Of a DNA stretch of 64,000 bases, positions 35,323 to 47,468 are shown piece after piece. The notes under the pieces are model-generated. The model ran no database searches. It had not been told where the DNA came from and worked only from the letters and a program-made list of their open reading frames with translations. A program made the translations under genes and the position numbers. The stretch comes from Humulus lupulus (lineage: Eukaryota; Streptophyta; Magnoliopsida; Rosales; Cannabaceae), in the NCBI RefSeq assembly GCF_963169125.1, contig NC_084794.1:109840358-109904357 (forward strand), given 5' to 3'. Position 1 is the stretch's first letter, and each line of letters opens with the position of its first letter.

Positions 35323-37757
35323 TCCGACGTCCTACTTATCCTGGATTGTTACATCGCGTGTTTAAAATAGTGCTTAGCTCGATAAGCGAGTCATTTGGGC
35401 TCAAAAGTGTAATTAAAATTAAACGATCTTTTAGGTACTAAAATTTTTTGTCAATAAAATTAAACTTGTCATTAGAAGGTTTTAATATATACATGGGATC
35501 CAAAAAGTTTATAAACAAATGAGAGTTATATTAAACATTACAAAAATAGCAGACCTAAGCGGCAAAAATTAACTAATGTTCTAAGTTCCTCAAAATAACT
35601 TGATCGTGATGGCCAAGCATGCCGAATATGTACACGCCGCTCCAAAACCCTCCAACTCATGGCTGGTCCAACTCTAACTTGCCCTTACCTACACCATAGA
35701 GAACCTGTGAGCCAAGGCCCGGAAACAAAGCCCCACATGACATAATAATAATCCAATCATTTATAAGTAATAAAGACATGTTTCACAGATACAAAGTGCA
35801 CTAGTTCCAATCATGTATATTGTAAATATGTTTCACAGTTCACAAGTATATTTATTTCAATCACATGAATCATTTAGATGACCCAAGAAAACAACCTTGC
35901 CGAACGACTCAATCAAGTGAGGTACATACTCCTACGTTCATGCCAGACGAGTGGGGATTACACCCTTAAAATGAACTCTCCTTCACGACCCATGCTATGC
36001 ACAATGGCTAACCGACCCACATTACACATGATGGCAGAATGTCAATTGCACCAATCATCTATAGATAATCCAATGCTAGTATGCATGACAACCAATATGC
36101 TCTATGTGCATATGCAAGTTTTCTTACCTCGGGTCCTGTGCTCAAGACGGAGCATCCTTGAGTGTGATCCTTTCCCCGAGCCCTGAAAACCCTAGTCACA
36201 ACATATGGTACGCTTATTAGGGTACACTTCAGATCTCGAGTTCCACTCTAAACCCTAACTCTTGGAACCATTATTCCCAGTTAACTGGGTACTAGAAATG
36301 TCCCCCGGGCCTTCTAGAGGGCCCTCAAAATAGACCCTTGGAACCCTGAGCTTTATTCCCAAAATTCAGAAATTCCATGTGTTGGGCACCATGCGCGGTC
36401 GCGTCTACATAAATTTTAAAGTTTCTAGGGCACTAGCGCATTCGTGCCCTACCAAGCGTGGTTGCGCCCCTAGTCTCGAAGCTCCAATTTCAATTCAAAA
36501 ATCCCGAGTTTCTGGGACACTAGCGCTGTCGCGCTAGGTCGCCAAAAACCAAAATTACCCAAAACTCAAAGTGTTCTTCCCCAAATCGAGAGTTACAACT
36601 CTCCCTGCGATTCCATACCTGAAACCCGACTAAAATCCCCATTTTAACTAGATTTTATACCAATTTCAACCTCAAATAGCCAATACAAACTACAAGCAAC
36701 ATCAAGATACCCTAAAATACATCAAAACACATCAAAGCCAAAAATTGTAACTTAGAATTCTAAACTCTAATTTTGGCTCCATAATCTGAGAATCAACCAC
36801 AAAATCCCACCCAATTCAAGGATTTTAATGTGCAATCAAGTTGTAACTCTCTATAAAGTCGTACTCTAAAGCCCAAATACCCATCAACAACACCAAAGCT
36901 CCACTTTGAATTCAAAAGAATCATCAAGGAACCCATTTATCAAGAACACATGAAGAAAATGAAAAACATCCAAACAAGGCTTACCTATGAATTGTAATCG
37001 AGACTCCTATACCAAAATGAATTCCTACCTCCTGCTATCTCCTTTCCTGATGCCAAACTCCTCCAAAGAATTATCCAAACTTAAAAATTGATCTCCTAAA
37101 ACTTGGATGGACCTTGGAAAGAACAAAGAGGCAACTAAGAGAAGAAACTACAACTCTTAAACGTGTAAGGAAGTGCTTCAACACTTAGTCAAATTTTTGT
37201 CTAGTTTCATTGTCAAAAGACCAATATACCCTTGCCTTTGAACTCTTCCTTAAAGTCCCGCAAGGGCAAAATGGTCATTAGTCTTTAATTTCCACTAAAC
37301 CTCAAATTGTACCTCCAATTCCCAATTTAATCACAAACCTTCCAAACGAAAATATTTTCCCCTAAAATATTCCAATTACCAATAAATCCCAACATATGCA
37401 AAATTACCAAAGTACCCCTTAGCTCACCCCAAGTTGGGTATGTATCCTCGTTGTGACTTTTCCACTAAATTGCTTGAAAGGATCGACTCATGCTGAATAT
37501 CACAATTATATCCACATAAGAATGTAGTCTCAAACACATATCCTATGAAATTACAATTTTACCCTAAACGGGTCAAAATTACGTAAATACCATTTTTTTA
37601 ACAAAAACGGGTCATTAAACACATTTAATACCCATATACTCAAATACATAAGCATATAAATAACATAATACAATTAATCAGCACATAATTACCCCACGTG
37701 TCCTCTTGGCATGCTAATCCATACTCTTAATTCTAATAGAGATTTCAGGATGTTACA
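35323..37757 (-). mobile_element. Solo LTR of a Tekay-like element inside copia pol
   Basis: The minus strand starts TGTAACATCCTGAAATC at 37757 and carries the same landmarks as the Tekay-like LTRs here (GGCTCACAGG...TGGTGTAGGTAAGGGCAAG-like block near 35690-35720; GCTAAGCACTATTTTAAAC near 35365). The other end is decayed (TCCGACG). The copia frame is continuous across it, with DMRKYL on one side and the YLYAS block on the other. The flanking pentamers GATAT and AATAC look like a diverged TSD. It holds CpG words (GGTCGCG, TAGCGCTGTCGCGCTAG) at 36386-36546. Confidence 0.7.
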
Positions 37758-38760
37758 AATACTTTCTCATGTCCTCTTCTTTATGAGGTGTCTTTGGAAA
37801 AAGTAATTCCATGTCTGGTTGGTAATTGAGCTTTCTTGGAATTCTAGAGAACCTTCCAAGCATCTTATCTATATCATTAGCTTGAGAAAGTGCAAAGAGC
37901 TTGTTCTTCCTATCCCTTAGGATTTGGATTCCTAGAACATAGCTTGGTTCACCCAAATCTTTCCTTTGGAAATTTTCAACTAACCACTACTTCATGATTG
38001 ATAGTGTCTCTACATCGTTACCAATGGGGAGAATGTCATCCACGTAAAGAACTAAGAAAACCACCACTTTACCTTTGACATATTTATACACACATGCTTC
38101 GTCGAAATTCTGTTTGAAGTCGTATGTTTTAACTTACACACCTTATGATCTTCCCCATCCTTAATGAACCTTTCTGGTTGTATCATATAGATACTTTCAT
38201 CAAGATAGCTATTCAGAAAAGTTATCTTGACGTCCATTTTCCATGTCTCATAGTCATAGGTGGTGGCTATGGATAAGAGTATACAAATGGATTTTAGCTT
38301 GGCCACAGGAGAAACTGTTTCTCCATAATGAACACCCTATCTCTGAGTGTAACCTATTGCTACTAGCCTGGCCTTGAAAGTCTCTACTTTCCCATCTACA
38401 CCTCTTTTCTTCTTGAAGATCCATTTTCACCCAATGGTCTTGACATCTTCAGGTGGGTCTCAAAGTTCCCAGATAGAATTGGAACACATTGATTCCATTT
38501 CTTGATTGATGGCTTCTTGCCATTTCTCCTTTTCAGGATCATCCATTGCCTCTTTGAAGGTTAATGGATCATCCTTGTCTGTATCAGAAACAAGGACATG
38601 TGGCTCATGTTCGTAATGAACAGGTTGTCTCAAAATCCTCCCACTATGACATTGCACTGGGGTTTCCTTTTTAGGAATAGTGGTTTCTTCATTTTGTCGC
38701 TTATTATTTAATGATAATGAATAACGTGATGGATTCTTATCAGCTGTGAGTTCCTCCAAA
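37758..38760 (-). pseudogene. Copia reverse transcriptase
   Basis: Read on the minus strand: linker ending FKEAMDDPEKEKWQEAINQE (about 38500-38560), the start of RVT_2; WKMDVKITFLNSYLDESIYM (about 38180-38240), the catalytic Asp block; LVLYVDDILP (about 38035-38070), the catalytic loop; EPSYVLGIQILRDRKNKLFA (about 37890-37950). Stops occur near 38340, 38100 and 37990 and there are frame changes. Confidence 0.8.
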
Positions 38761-39690
38761 ACTACCTTACTTCAAGGTTTATAGTTATTCATATAGTCAT
38801 GTTCAAGGAATGTTGCATTTGTTGAAACAAATACCTTTTGGTCCTTGGGACTATAGAAGTAACCGCCACTTGCTTCTGGATCATAGTCCAAAAAAATGCA
38901 TACTTTAGACCTCAAATAAAATTTCCCTTATTTAGGTCATAGAACATGAGCAAGACAGCCCCAAATGTAGAAATGCTGCAAATTAGGTTTGTTACCATTC
39001 CAAAATTCCAGTGAGGTTTTGCTTATGATCTTAGATGAGACTACATTCAAAATGTAAGTTTCCGTTTGAAGTGCATATCCCTAGAATGAGAGAGTAAGTA
39101 AAGAGTTGCTTAACATAAACCTGACCATGTCAAACAAGGTCTTGTTTCTTCTTTCTGAAACACCATTTTGCTGTGGCATTCCAGGTGTTGTGAGTTGGGA
39201 TAGAATACAATGCTCCAATATGAAATCTTTGAATTCTAAATCAAAATATTCACCACCTCGATCTGATCAAAGTGTTTTAAGAGTCTTACCTAATTACTTC
39301 TCAGCCTGAGATTTGAATTCTTGAAACATACTAATGGTACTTCCTAAGCATTAGGTAAGTATAACAATATCTAGAGTAATCGTCAATAAAGGTGACGAAG
39401 TACTCATATCCACCTCTAACTTGTACAATAATTGAACCACAAACATAGCTGTATACAAGCTCTAAAGGCTCTTTAGCTCTATTACCTTTCGTTGAGAAAG
39501 GATGTTTGACCATTTTTCCTTCTAGACAAGACTCACAAACCAGAAGAGTTCCAACTCTTAGTTCTCTCAATGGTCAATCTTTTCTTAACCGTCTTATCCT
39601 GTCTAGTCCTATATGACCAAGTCTAAAATGCCAAAGATATGTGTCATCCTCATTTGAAGTCTTTTGTCTTTTGTTACCTTTCAGTTTAGC
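38761..39690 (-). pseudogene. Copia integrase and GAG-pre-integrase
   Basis: The minus strand reads DDTYLWHFRLGHIGLDRIRR (about 39585-39650), then LVCESCLEGKMVKHPFSTKG (about 39490-39545), then the integrase core YEYFVTFIDDYSRYCYTYLM (about 39345-39405). The middle and C-terminal integrase (38761-39330) is recognisable only in pieces (a CGIPQQNGV-like segment near 39165). Several stops. Confidence 0.7.
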
Positions 39691-40486
39691 TGCTTATAAA
39701 TAACTCTGAGTTATTTAGTAATCATTCATTTTATGAAAGCATTAAAGTTTGAACTTTTAATTACATGTCTAAGCAAAATTTAAGAATAATCAAATTAAAA
39801 AAATATATTATAAAGTCAATACATGCAATAAAATCAAATTCAATATAGTAAAAGAAATAAACTAAAAGAATTGTTCAAAACAACGAAATAGTTTCCTTTT
39901 AATAAAACTAAAGAACTATAAAATAAATTGACTTTCATTAACGCTTTCTTGAACTAGATGCTTTCTCTCTCTTCTTTCTAGTCATTTTATCTCCATCTGC
40001 AAGTTCCTCTTGATTGCTCAAGTGTATGTAAAGACAAAAAAATGATTAGGGGTTTCTAAATCAAAGATTCAGAATGATACATTACAATCCACTATTATCC
40101 ATTATCCACCGCAAAAATATGATCACTAGTTTGGTCAAGATACAGTTATCCACTACAAAAGCTTAATTGCATCTTTGTAAGTGTAATCCATTATTTCGAA
40201 ATTCGTGACTTAACTTAGAGAGTGTCGCCTTAGTGTCGGTCAAGCCTAAAACACATCACTCTTTCCTATCTTCGTAAGAAGCCAACCTTGGTATTAAATG
40301 TCTAGAAACCTTCCTTAGGGAGATGGAAACAAAGCCACATTGAGGCCTTATTCATATTTCACGGTGTTGTACTAATAATGGAGACCATAAGTCACATTGA
40401 GATGTTCACATTCTCCCACTTACTATTTTAGAATAAATGTATTTATTAAAACTAATGATTTAATTCTAAATTAATTACTAGTTTAT
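39691..40486. other. A+T-rich remnant between copia and Tat-B, possible LTR edge
   Basis: No coding sequence is recognised. At about 40408-40425 the minus strand reads GTAAGTGGGAGAATGTGAAC, which looks like a purine tract followed by an LTR start of another copia family, with 40050-40408 as the possible LTR. No partner or TSD was found. Confidence 0.3.
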
Positions 40487-41326
40487 TGGCCAACGGTCGT
40501 ATGTAAGATATACGATACCTTTTGAATGATATAAATGTAAATATATGACACAATACAAATATCTAAACAAAACACACAGAAATTTATAGTGGTTAAGCCC
40601 TGTTCTGATTAACAATAATAACCTAATCAACTTAGTCTTTAATTTGAATCACTTGATTCACAATTACAAAGATGAATTGAAGAGTTCACTCGTCATAGAT
40701 TTGCCTAGGAGTTAATCAAATGATCGATCCAAAAGCCTCTCTCCAAAAAATCCACGCCCCTTTAAATGAAGCCATGGGTCCTTTATTTATAGTACCCAAG
40801 GGTTGTTCCATGATCAGCAAGACTGGGGATCGTGGTTTGCTACACGATCATTGGGAGTGGAGAAATGTGTCCACCTCCCAATGATTATGAGATTGTGTGT
40901 CTTCTTGTCGTTTCTCTAGATCGTGGTTGACGATGCACGATTGAAACCTTTGGGAAAATGCTAAGTGCTGATTGGTCTATGAGACTTAGGTGCTAGGTCC
41001 GATGACCCTTTAGAGCTTGGATGCTAGGCCTGTTGATCTTCTGGGTGCTAGGTCTGTTGATTTCAACTTGAACGAGTGTGAACTTTATCCAGCGAAGTGT
41101 ATTTAGGAGTTTAGGCCGACCACCCTATGAAGAATAAGGTGGGACGACCACCCTATGTAGTTCTTAAGCATGCTAGGCCAACCACCCCTAGAGGGTTTAG
41201 GCCTGGTCGACTTCCCTATAGGTCCTAGACCTATCCATCTTTGTTCATCGGTCTTTTTCAATACTTTGCGATGCCACGTGCCACTTTCTCATTTGCCACG
41301 TCTTCTCTTGAATTTTGAGGGATACA
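40487..41326 (-). repeat. Tat-B 3' LTR (840 bp)
   Basis: The minus strand starts TGTATCCCTCAAAATTC and ends CGACCGTTGGCCA; homologous to 33180-34136 without the extra tandem copies. A TATA box is present near 40783-40800 (minus GTACTATAAATAAAGGACC). The 5 bases after its end do not match those after the Tat-A LTR. Confidence 0.8.
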
Positions 41327-41341
41327 ATTTGCCCCCCAAGT
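41327..41341 (-). promoter_or_regulatory. Polypurine tract of Tat-B
   Basis: The minus strand reads AAACTTGGGGGGCAAAT next to the LTR, equivalent to 33167-33179. Confidence 0.75.
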
Positions 41342-41459
41342 TTATCATATTATGTTCATCATTACGGTAAGCTTGATCTGGCTCGAGAAACATATCATAG
41401 CAGTACTCTAATAGCCAAGTCCCTCAGGACATTAAGTACTTAATCAACTATCAATAATT

Positions 41460-41730
41460 TTCTAAGCATGTATTTTTCAAGGATAATTGTAATTCCTAAA
41501 AATAATCATATATTTTTTAAGGAAGTTAATTTCCTCAAAATCTAATATATTTTTCAAGGAATTTTGAATTCCTAAAAATATAATATATTTTTCAAGGATA
41601 TTAATTCCTAAAAATACAAAATATTTTTCAAGGAATTTGAATTCCTAAAAATATAAGATATTTTTCAAGGAAATTGAATTTCTAACAATACCATATATTT
41701 TTCAAGGAATTTGAATTCCTAAAAATAAGG
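41460..41730 (-). repeat. A+T-rich tandem array upstream of the Tat-B antisense gene
   Basis: Inverted counterpart of 32745-33040, with units such as TATTTTTCAAGGAATTTGAA then TTCCTAAAAATA. About six units end just upstream of the antisense TATA box. Confidence 0.75.
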
Positions 41731-41743
41731 TTAGCATGAGAGG

Positions 41744-41752
41744 CTATAAGTA
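41744..41752 (+). promoter_or_regulatory. TATA box of the Tat-B antisense gene
   Basis: GAGGCTATAAGTAGGGACTC, identical in core to the Tat-A copy. Conserved sequence continues to the leader splice donor at 41854 (CTTGGGTAAGTATTC). Confidence 0.6.
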
Positions 41753-41853
41753 GGGACTCACTCATCATATCCTTGACCTATGTGCACACTTCAGGGAAGT
41801 TCTGAGCAGTGATATTCTCCAATTCTTCATCAACTCTGCGTATCTTCTCTTGG

Positions 41854-42848
41854 GTAAGTATTCTCTCCAATCTTTACATCTTGGATGAATTTGTCTGAAT
41901 TTCCTTGCTTTGCTCTATTTTGATTTAAAACAACTGACTTGTTTGAATAAAAAAAACTTGTTTTTAATCAAATATTGACTTGATCCTTGTTTCTTTTTGC
42001 ATGATACTTTAGGGTTTAGAGGTATGTAGGTCAACCACCCATAGTTTTTCCTTAGCCTAAACGATTTCCAGGCCTACCAATCCCTCATAGGCTGACCACC
42101 CATAGGTTTCCATAGCTTAGGCCATTTCCAGGCCTACCAATCCCATCATAGGCTGACCACCCCTAGGGTTTCCATAGCCTGTGCGATTTCCAGGCCTACA
42201 ATTCCCATCATAGGCTGACCACCCTAGGGTTTCCCTAGCCTGGGCGATTTCCAAACTTTCATATATAGGCATAGGCAATTTCCAGGGTTACAAATCCAGG
42301 CATAGGCGATTTCTAGGGTTACAAATCCAAGCCTAGACAACATTTCCTATGCCCGAGGCGATTTCCAAGATTCCCAGGCCTGGGTGGTCGGCCCAATCCT
42401 TAGCATAGGACGACCACCATACTCCCTGGGTGATTTCTAGGGACCCAAAATCTAGGGTGGTCAGCCCAATCATAGGCTGACCACCTGGGACCCTTAAATT
42501 ATTATATTTTTTTTTCTTTTTTCTTGATCTCCTTATGGTCTTCCTTATTCTGTATGATTTATTGGAGAGTTGAACCTTAGGCCTCTTGCATTTTTCTAAA
42601 GCTTTCATCCTAGGGTGGTCGGCCTAAGGTGGTAGGCCGACCACATATGACCTTTCTTTCCTGTTTTATAAGTTTAGGGCCTATGCCGACCCTCCTTCGT
42701 GACCTCAATCAATTTTTTTTTCTTTGATTTCTTCACTTTTGCTCCTTAGTAATGGATATGAACCCAACTACTGGCCTATATGGTTCGTGATAGGGACCTT
42801 CATTACGTCGATATACTAACTATACTTTTTATCCTTTCTTTGTTGTAG
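41854..42848 (+). other. Leader intron of the Tat-B antisense gene, with the 62-bp array
   Basis: The donor GGGTAAGTATT and the acceptor TTTCTTTGTTGTAG, which touches the ATG at 42849, frame an intron of about 995 nt. It contains the inverted version of the 62-bp array (about 42010-42490), with repeated TAGGCTGACCACCC and GGGCGATTTCCA words. Gene model inferred from sequence only. Confidence 0.5.
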
Positions 42849-45800
42849 ATGTCCAGCTCCTTTTCATCTGACAAGTTTTTGAACGAGCGTACTCCCCAAG
42901 AGCTGTTGGAAAGGGTGAAAAGGGCTCTCCCTTGTTCCACTCTATATTTATTTAGTGAAGAAGATTTATTAAGAAGGTACAACCCAATGGCGAGAGTAAA
43001 ATAGACAACTCGGTAACCTTTCGAAGATGATCCTCACATTGCCAGGCACATCACTCAGGGCTCTTTGCCTAGCTCTTCTTAGATCACTTCTCTGCATAGT
43101 TCTCCCCATGGCTCTTAGGGCACATCTCAATGAGGTCATTCCTCTCAGCGGAGTTTGTTTGGTCAGCGAGACTCCTCGTAATGCCCTTCTCATCTGGATA
43201 CCAGTCGGGTTCCCTATCACTCTTCTCTCAGCGAGAGTATACCAAGGGATCTCATCGCCAGGCTACTCACCCCCAGGAGCATTCTATTCACAAGTTCTGG
43301 CCTAAGGTGACTCTCCCTTCTCCCAAGAGCAAGATAATCTCACCAACTGCGCACCAGAAGAAGAGACTACAAAAGGAGTTCCATTCATGAGATTCTAGGG
43401 CCACCTTTGCTAGTGAGATCATATGGAAACTAGTACAGAAGCCTCGCCCTACTGATTATGAGTTGGTTTGGTTCAAAGGGGCTGCCTCTGACATGACTGA
43501 AGAGAAGGTAAAGAACTTAAGGAAGGCCTTTGACCTTTCTGGCATTTCCATCACTATCCCCTTTCCGGACGACATAGGTGAGGACCCCCCTTCGGGTATG
43601 TGCGCTTGGACACGCTCTGCCATTAAGTATGGTGCCCTACTTCCTCTTCATCCGTATTTCAATAGTGTGGCAGATTATTTTGGTGTTAGTCCCTAGCTCC
43701 CAATGCTATCTTGGTGTTATCTGCGTTGTACATTATCTATCATCATAGAAAATCGGCTGCTTCGGTACCTCATGAGATCCACTACTTGTTTGATCTGAAG
43801 ACGAGCCCTTCTTAGCACAACTCAAGGTACTTCCACTTCCACCATTATACGAGCGAGGGTACCGACACCTTCTTTGTAACTCCCTACTACCTTAGAGTTG
43901 TTACTATGTGAGTGATAAATGTGCCATTAGCTCACTAATCGAGATTTTAGGTTAAAATTGTGACTAATTGAAATAAAACTTGTTTAACGAAATTAATGAT
44001 AAAGATTTGGACATCCATTGAAATCATAAAAAGTTATAAAGTATGGATCCCAAAAAAGTGTTTAGAAAATTTATTACAACTCACAAATATAAATACGGTC
44101 GACCTAGGTGACAAAGCAGTTCATTACAGTACATTTCCTAAAATAACCTTGGTCATGGAAGCCAGGTAGGCCAAACATGTACCTGTCGCTTCACCCTCTC
44201 CGTACTCATGGTTGGTTGAACTTTCCTTTGCCCTTACTTGCACCATAGAGCACCCGTGCGCCGAAGCCTAGCAAGAAAACTCAACATATAACATATCACA
44301 TATCAATCCAACAATATACAATAAAACAGTCAACAAACTAAACACATAGTGACTGACGTTGACACAAGTGCTTTACCAGGCCTTGTTCGCGATCTTCACC
44401 GAGCAGGTGGATACAACACCCTTGGAGGGTCTTACCCTTGCGGCCTGCACTCAGCATGCTCAACGCTGATCCCAACCCCTTTTTGTATCTGCCTTCCTGC
44501 CATTCTTGGACTTTGCTGTCCATTCATAAACATGCATAACACAACATAATATTCACAGATATTCACACATATATTAAACATAAACAATAGGGTCGCGCCC
44601 TAAAACACAAACAATAGGGCCATGCCCTGCTCTACGGGTACAACCGTTTTCTTACTTGTGTCTTGAGCTGATTAATTACTGCGATCCTGAGCACATTCCT
44701 TTAACCCGAGCCTTGTTGAAAACCTAGTCACAACACATCCATAATAGAAATCCATCAACCGTTAAACCAAATAATAGCTTCTAAATATTATTCTAGCCTC
44801 TGGGACCTTGAATTCTATTAAATCGGATAGTAGAACTCGTCTCGAGCCTTAACCTTTGGGTTCCCAAGCTTAAAAACCTCAAACAGCCAATATTTGACAT
44901 TTGAGCCGCGACCCAGCTCTTAAGGGCCGCGATGCTTAGGCAAATTTTTGAGGCCCCCAAGCATCTGCGTTCAAGCGGGTTGCGACGCTTGATGAACAAG
45001 GCCGCGGCTCGAGCCCCAAAACCCAAAATTCCCCATGCATTTTACGAGCTAACCTCACTGAAACTCACCAATTTCAAGCCTTAATCCTAGATTCAGCCTA
45101 GGATTCATATCCTAACAACATAATTGATACAAGCATCCAAAAACTCAACAAAATCCTCATCATAACCTAAGGTCAACACTTAAATTCAACCAAACTTGAA
45201 CCTAGGCCATCATACCAAAAATTACAACAAAATACTTAGATAATTTAGTATAGAATTCTTACCTCTGTGATAGTTTCAGCCTGAGCTAATTCCCTAAGTC
45301 TTCAAGCCTATTTTCCCCAACAAATCCCAGCCTCGAATCCTCAATTTTCTGGGCAACTTCCTTCAAAATTCTCAAACCACTCCAAGGACCAAGAGAGGGA
45401 GAGAAAACTGTGAGATAGAGAGAGAGATTTTCTGTTTTCTTCTATGTGACTCTAGAGTCTTAGCTGCCAAAGGTTTAAGGTTATCCCCTAGCTAAAAAGT
45501 CCAAAATGCCCTCAAGACTCTCCTAAATCCTCTAGTGTCACCAAGGGCAATCCCGTTAATTGCCACATTCTACTAAATCCTCGACTGTTCCTATAAATCC
45601 CCATTTAATCTTGACATGCCCAAATAATCGCTAAATTACTACCCGCTACCCGGTATATCCCGAACACCAAAAATGTTCCCAAAATACCCCGAGGCTCCTC
45701 CTGAGCCAAGTATTCAACCCTGTTGTGACTATTTAGCTAATCCGCTCCCTAGGACCGTCTCGAATCGCACACCACAAATATATCACCACACCCTTGTGGT

Positions 45801-47468
45801 ATCATTCACAATACACACATATATCACATTCATGCCTCAACGGGCCAAAATTACAAATATTCCCCTAATAACCAAATGGGGAATGGGGCTTACATGCATA
45901 TTTAATTCTAAACATGCATTTCTAATCACATAATCATTTAATTCACATATTAGCTTAATTAAATCAATTATTTCCCTCCCGACACACTAATTAAGGGCCT
46001 AAGCTTTATTAGCAAATTTAGGACGCTACATTCTTGGAAGAGATTTCGGGAAATAGTAAGGAGTTTAGATATGCCACTCCCGAAAAAGGCTATGACTTTT
46101 AGGACCAAGGAATTGATTGCCATGACCCCTGAGGAGTAGAACATCAAGGTTCTAGTTGCTTTAGAGAACCTTAGGAAGGTCCGGCTATTTCCTTCTATTA
46201 TCACCGATGTTCCAGATGAAGATGGTACCGAGCCCGTTAACGGCATAGTCTCCCCGAGTCCTATTCATATCGAGGAGGTACCCTCTTCACTCGTGTTAGC
46301 TGGATAAGATGGTGATGAAGTGGGTGCATCCACACACTCACTGCTTACTTCAGATGACTTTGATGAAGCCATGTTCGAACCCGAATCTCATTCAAAAGGT
46401 TCTATACATTTATCATCTTTACTTTATGTTTCATTTTTGTTTGAGATGCTGCTAATATTTGATCTTCCTTTGTAGGCTCATATATGTTCGGCTTTGTTCA
46501 CACTCAACAAAGGTTGACTTCAACCGAGACTAGCCCTTCCGTCCGGGCCAGGGTTAAGCTTGAGCCGCTAATGGAGATCCCTTCTGAGGCGCCTTCTTCA
46601 ACTCCACTGGCATCTAGTCTTGTTGCAGAGGTAGAGTCGTCCTTGCCCATGCTGGTTCGTCCAAGTATCACTGATGCACGTGCCTCCTCCTCTGCACATG
46701 TTCCTTTATTTGAGCCACACCAGTCTACCATACGGAATTTAGGTGCCATCATGGACCAAACATCCCATCTGGAGCAGATGACAATGACCTTTAATGCGAT
46801 TAAGAATGAGGACTTGAGCACCATCCTTATGAAGTCACTCCTTGACATTCAGAGTGTAAGTCGTCTAAAGTTTTATTTTTTTCTGGTTAGCTTGTGTGTT
46901 GATGCTATCTAACACTTGTATATTTTTTGAAGGCATTGATGCTGGTCTCCCATGTCCTTGATAGGTCTGTGGAGTATACCTCTATGTTTTCCAACCTTCG
47001 TTCTGAGTGTGATGCTGTTTGCCAAGAGGTACTAGACCTTAGGTGTGTTCTTGTCTCTAGGGATGCAGACATTGCTTTAAAAGATGAAGAGGTCAGCACT
47101 CTCCGTAATACTATGGAGCTCAAACAATAGAAAGTGACCATGTTGACTCTCATGGTAACCCAGGTGGAAGGGAAACTTGTCGATCAGCTTAAACAATCCG
47201 AAGTTGAGAAAGAGAAGTTGATTGCTGAAATGGACCAACTGCGGAAGGATGCTCTTGTCGAGAAGGAGAAAGAAGTCAAGGCTGCCAGGGACAAGGCATG
47301 AGAGGAGTATTCATAAACTTCCTTATCTTGCTTCTACTTGATCTAGGAGTCTAAAAAAAATATGAACTTGGATTTCCTCCGCGAGCGAAGGAGCTTAAGA
47401 AGTGTCTGGCTCGTTAGGTTGTCGAGGCTCAAGGTCGTCTTCCAGATGATACTCCTTGCCCTAGTTAG
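42849..47468 (+). pseudogene. Tat-B antisense gene (aORF), interrupted by a solo LTR
   Basis: Exon 2 runs 42849-43874 and, after the solo LTR, 46036-46398; introns 46399-46475 and 46856-46932 (77 nt each) separate exons 3 and 4; the stop is at 47466-47468 after DDTPCPS. Recognisable blocks: NERTPQELLERVKRALP, MARVK then TTR split by two stops (CAG to TAG, CAA to TAA relative to copy A), WFKGAASDMTEEKVKNLRKA, TPTEAT-like linker and a coiled coil (LMLVSHVLDRSVEYTSMFSN). Same protein family as 28894-31511. The role is unknown; such extra ORFs are known in Tat elements. Broken by the insertion and stops. Confidence 0.7.
43875..46030 (-). mobile_element. Solo LTR of a Tekay-like element, 2156 bp
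   Basis: Plus-strand ends TGTAACTCCC and ACGCTACA, flanked by the perfect 5-bp TSD TTCTT (43870-43874 and 46031-46035). The minus strand starts TGTAGCGTCCTAAATTTGC, like the Tekay-like LTRs here, and shares the tRNA-distal landmarks (TAAGGGCAAAGGAAAG and CACGGGTGCTCTATGG near 44225-44255). CpG words (GGCCGCG, GAGCCGCGAC, GGTTGCGACGC) lie at 44903-45015. The antisense-gene codons resume on both sides. Confidence 0.88.

Larger units (their letters stand above)
34137..40486 (-). mobile_element. Ty1/copia retrotransposon fragment, minus strand, 5' truncated
   Basis: Between the two Tat LTRs lies a minus-strand copia pol with a 3' LTR on the left (about 34172-34624). Read on the minus strand: GAG-pre-integrase/integrase (39331-39680), linker and RT (37758-38760), a solo LTR insertion (35323-37757), RNase H (34690-35322), polypurine tract, LTR. 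Gag, protease and the 5' LTR are absent; both edges are cut by the Tat LTRs or unknown. Confidence 0.75.

Noticed and set aside
40050..40425. A further minus-strand copia LTR
   Set aside because: Only a purine-tract-like word and an LTR-like start are visible, with no partner or coding context; kept only as a low-confidence note.
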